In this document: positions 63,168 to 64,000 of the stretch, one piece after another | How the letters are laid out: the number at the start of each line of letters is the position of its first letter | How positions within the stretch are numbered: the first letter of the stretch is position 1 | NCBI GenBank assembly: GCA_014238905.1 | Contig: JABAAE010000012.1 | Coordinates: forward strand, 1 to 64,000 | Reading direction: 5' to 3' | DNA: 64,000 nucleotides | From: Planctomycetota bacterium | GTDB taxonomy: Bacteria > Planctomycetota > Planctomycetia > Pirellulales > Pirellulaceae | Position numbers and translations under genes: made by a program | Notes under the pieces: model-generated | Told to the model about the DNA's origin: nothing | What the model saw: only the letters and a program-made list of their open reading frames with translations | The model's database searches: none

Positions 63168-64000
63168 ATGCTGCAATCCGTGGGTTTTTGGGCCGCTGCG
63201 GTTTCGGTGGTCTATTGCCTGGGTATTCTAAACGCTCTCCACGCGCTAATGACCGTTCGAACGTCGCAGGGAACCATTGCCTGGGCGATTGCATTGCTTT
63301 CTCTCCCTTTAGTGGCAATTCCACTCTACTGGGTGTTCGGTCGAAACAAATTCCACGGTTATCGCCAATTGTTGCGGCAGGGTCAGGAGCAGAATCAAGA
63401 GATCGTCAACCGATTGGTGGACAATTTATCTGAATTTGTTGTCCCTGTAGGTTCTCAAACAAATCCCTTTTTACATGCCCTCAATGGCTTGACCCGAAAC
63501 AAATTTATCAAAGGTAACGAGGCTCAATTATTGATTGATGGTGCCAAGACTTTTGATTCTATTTTTGCCGCCATAGAGCAGGCCACGGACTATGTATTGG
63601 TTCAGTTCTTCATCATCAAAGATGATGATATTGGGAGAGAGCTAAAACGGAGGCTCATTGCCAAGTCGCGCGATGGCGTGCGATGTTTTGTGTTGTACGA
63701 TGAAATTGGCAGCCTCACTTTGCCCCAGGCATTCATTGATGAACTGCGTCAGTCGGGTGTCGAAGTTGAGGCATTTAAAACAACAAAGGGTTTTTCGAAT
63801 CGATTCCAGATTAATTTCCGAAATCATCGCAAGATTGTGATTGCCGATGGCAAGGTTGCCTTCGTCGGAGGACACAATGTAGGCGACGAGTATCTGGGGC
63901 GAGACAAGAATTTTGGTCGTTGGCGGGATACTCATGTTCGGTTGGTTGGCCCGGTGGTGTTGCCAATCCAAATCGTGTTTTTACAGGACTGGTACTGGGC
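63168..64000 (+). CDS. cls: Cardiolipin synthase (phospholipase D superfamily), partial at right edge
   Basis: 277 residues to the window edge. Two N-terminal membrane helices (FWAAAVSVVYCLGILNALHA and IAWAIALLSLPLVAIPLYWV) are typical of ClsA. The first HKD motif is NHRKIVIADGKVAFVGGHN. The second catalytic half lies outside the window. It condenses phosphatidylglycerol or related lipids into cardiolipin at the inner membrane. TTG 63144 upstream in frame is an alternative start. Confidence 0.93.
   Translation, partial: MLQSVGFWAAAVSVVYCLGILNALHALMTVRTSQGTIAWAIALLSLPLVAIPLYWVFGRNKFHGYRQLLRQGQEQNQEIVNRLVDNLSEFVVPVGSQTNPFLHALNGLTRNKFIKGNEAQLLIDGAKTFDSIFAAIEQATDYVLVQFFIIKDDDIGRELKRRLIAKSRDGVRCFVLYDEIGSLTLPQAFIDELRQSGVEVEAFKTTKGFSNRFQINFRNHRKIVIADGKVAFVGGHNVGDEYLGRDKNFGRWRDTHVRLVGPVVLPIQIVFLQDWYW

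Overview
This 64 kb window is chromosomal DNA of a planctomycete, probably close to the Pirellulaceae. The evidence is a combination of gene families: a DUF1080 secreted protein, a Tat-exported Gfo/Idh/MocA oxidoreductase, a redoxin/cytochrome c/copper-monooxygenase-like fusion, a membrane-fusion protein ending in EF-hands, a Hanks-type kinase with the DWG variant of DFG, formylmethanofuran dehydrogenase subunit C (C1 metabolism), HemQ, and Kdo synthesis. The placement rests on family recognition by eye, not on a database search.

Layout. 1-8.3 kb: a DNMT2-like cytosine methyltransferase cut by the left edge, fhcC divergent from mobA, an operon of a small membrane protein, a universal stress protein and an ArsB/NhaD-type transporter, tRNA-Leu(GAG), and a DUF255/YyaL protein. 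8.3-19.8 kb: ahcY behind an attenuator-like hairpin, a kinase-PAS protein, kdsB, pyrG, an orphan efflux adaptor with EF-hands, and polX. 20-24.2 kb: a Gfo/Idh/MocA oxidoreductase, a 50-residue zinc-ribbon protein, a small lipoprotein and arsS. 24.3-31.3 kb: flagellar genes, with motA divergent from fliE-fliF-fliG-fliH-fliI-fliJ, which form the MS-ring, switch and export ATPase block. 31.4-41 kb: small membrane ORFs, sixA, DUF1080, the redoxin fusion and a very large TolC-like lipoprotein. 41-49.2 kb: an AtuA-C-like protein, a DUF2007 zinc-ribbon protein, a class IV aminotransferase, mtaB and clpS, an M20 peptidase, serS, a Nudix protein and a HEAT lipoprotein. 50-61.3 kb: dnaE, an ERI1-like exonuclease, hemQ, two uncharacterised proteins, a beta-lactamase-fold protein, a C25 peptidase and sufE. 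61.5-63.1 kb: tRNA-Pro(GGG) followed by about 1.5 kb of decayed coding sequence. 63.2-64 kb: the start of a cardiolipin synthase, cut by the right edge.

Most genes are housekeeping and sit in short operons or alone. Functional links visible here are fhcC with mobA (MobA makes the molybdopterin guanine dinucleotide cofactor used by formylmethanofuran dehydrogenase), the flagellar block, the overlapping clpS-mtaB pair, and the stress protein/transporter operon. No CRISPR array, prophage or intact insertion sequence was seen.

The most unusual window-wide feature is the number of short tandem repeats. At least ten unrelated arrays with 15-20 bp units in 2-4 near-perfect copies lie mostly between genes, several right at a stop codon or just before a terminator. 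Other points worth a second look are the DNMT2-type methyltransferase with an in-frame hexanucleotide tract, the hairpin plus T10 tract just upstream of ahcY, and the decay zone beside tRNA-Pro.
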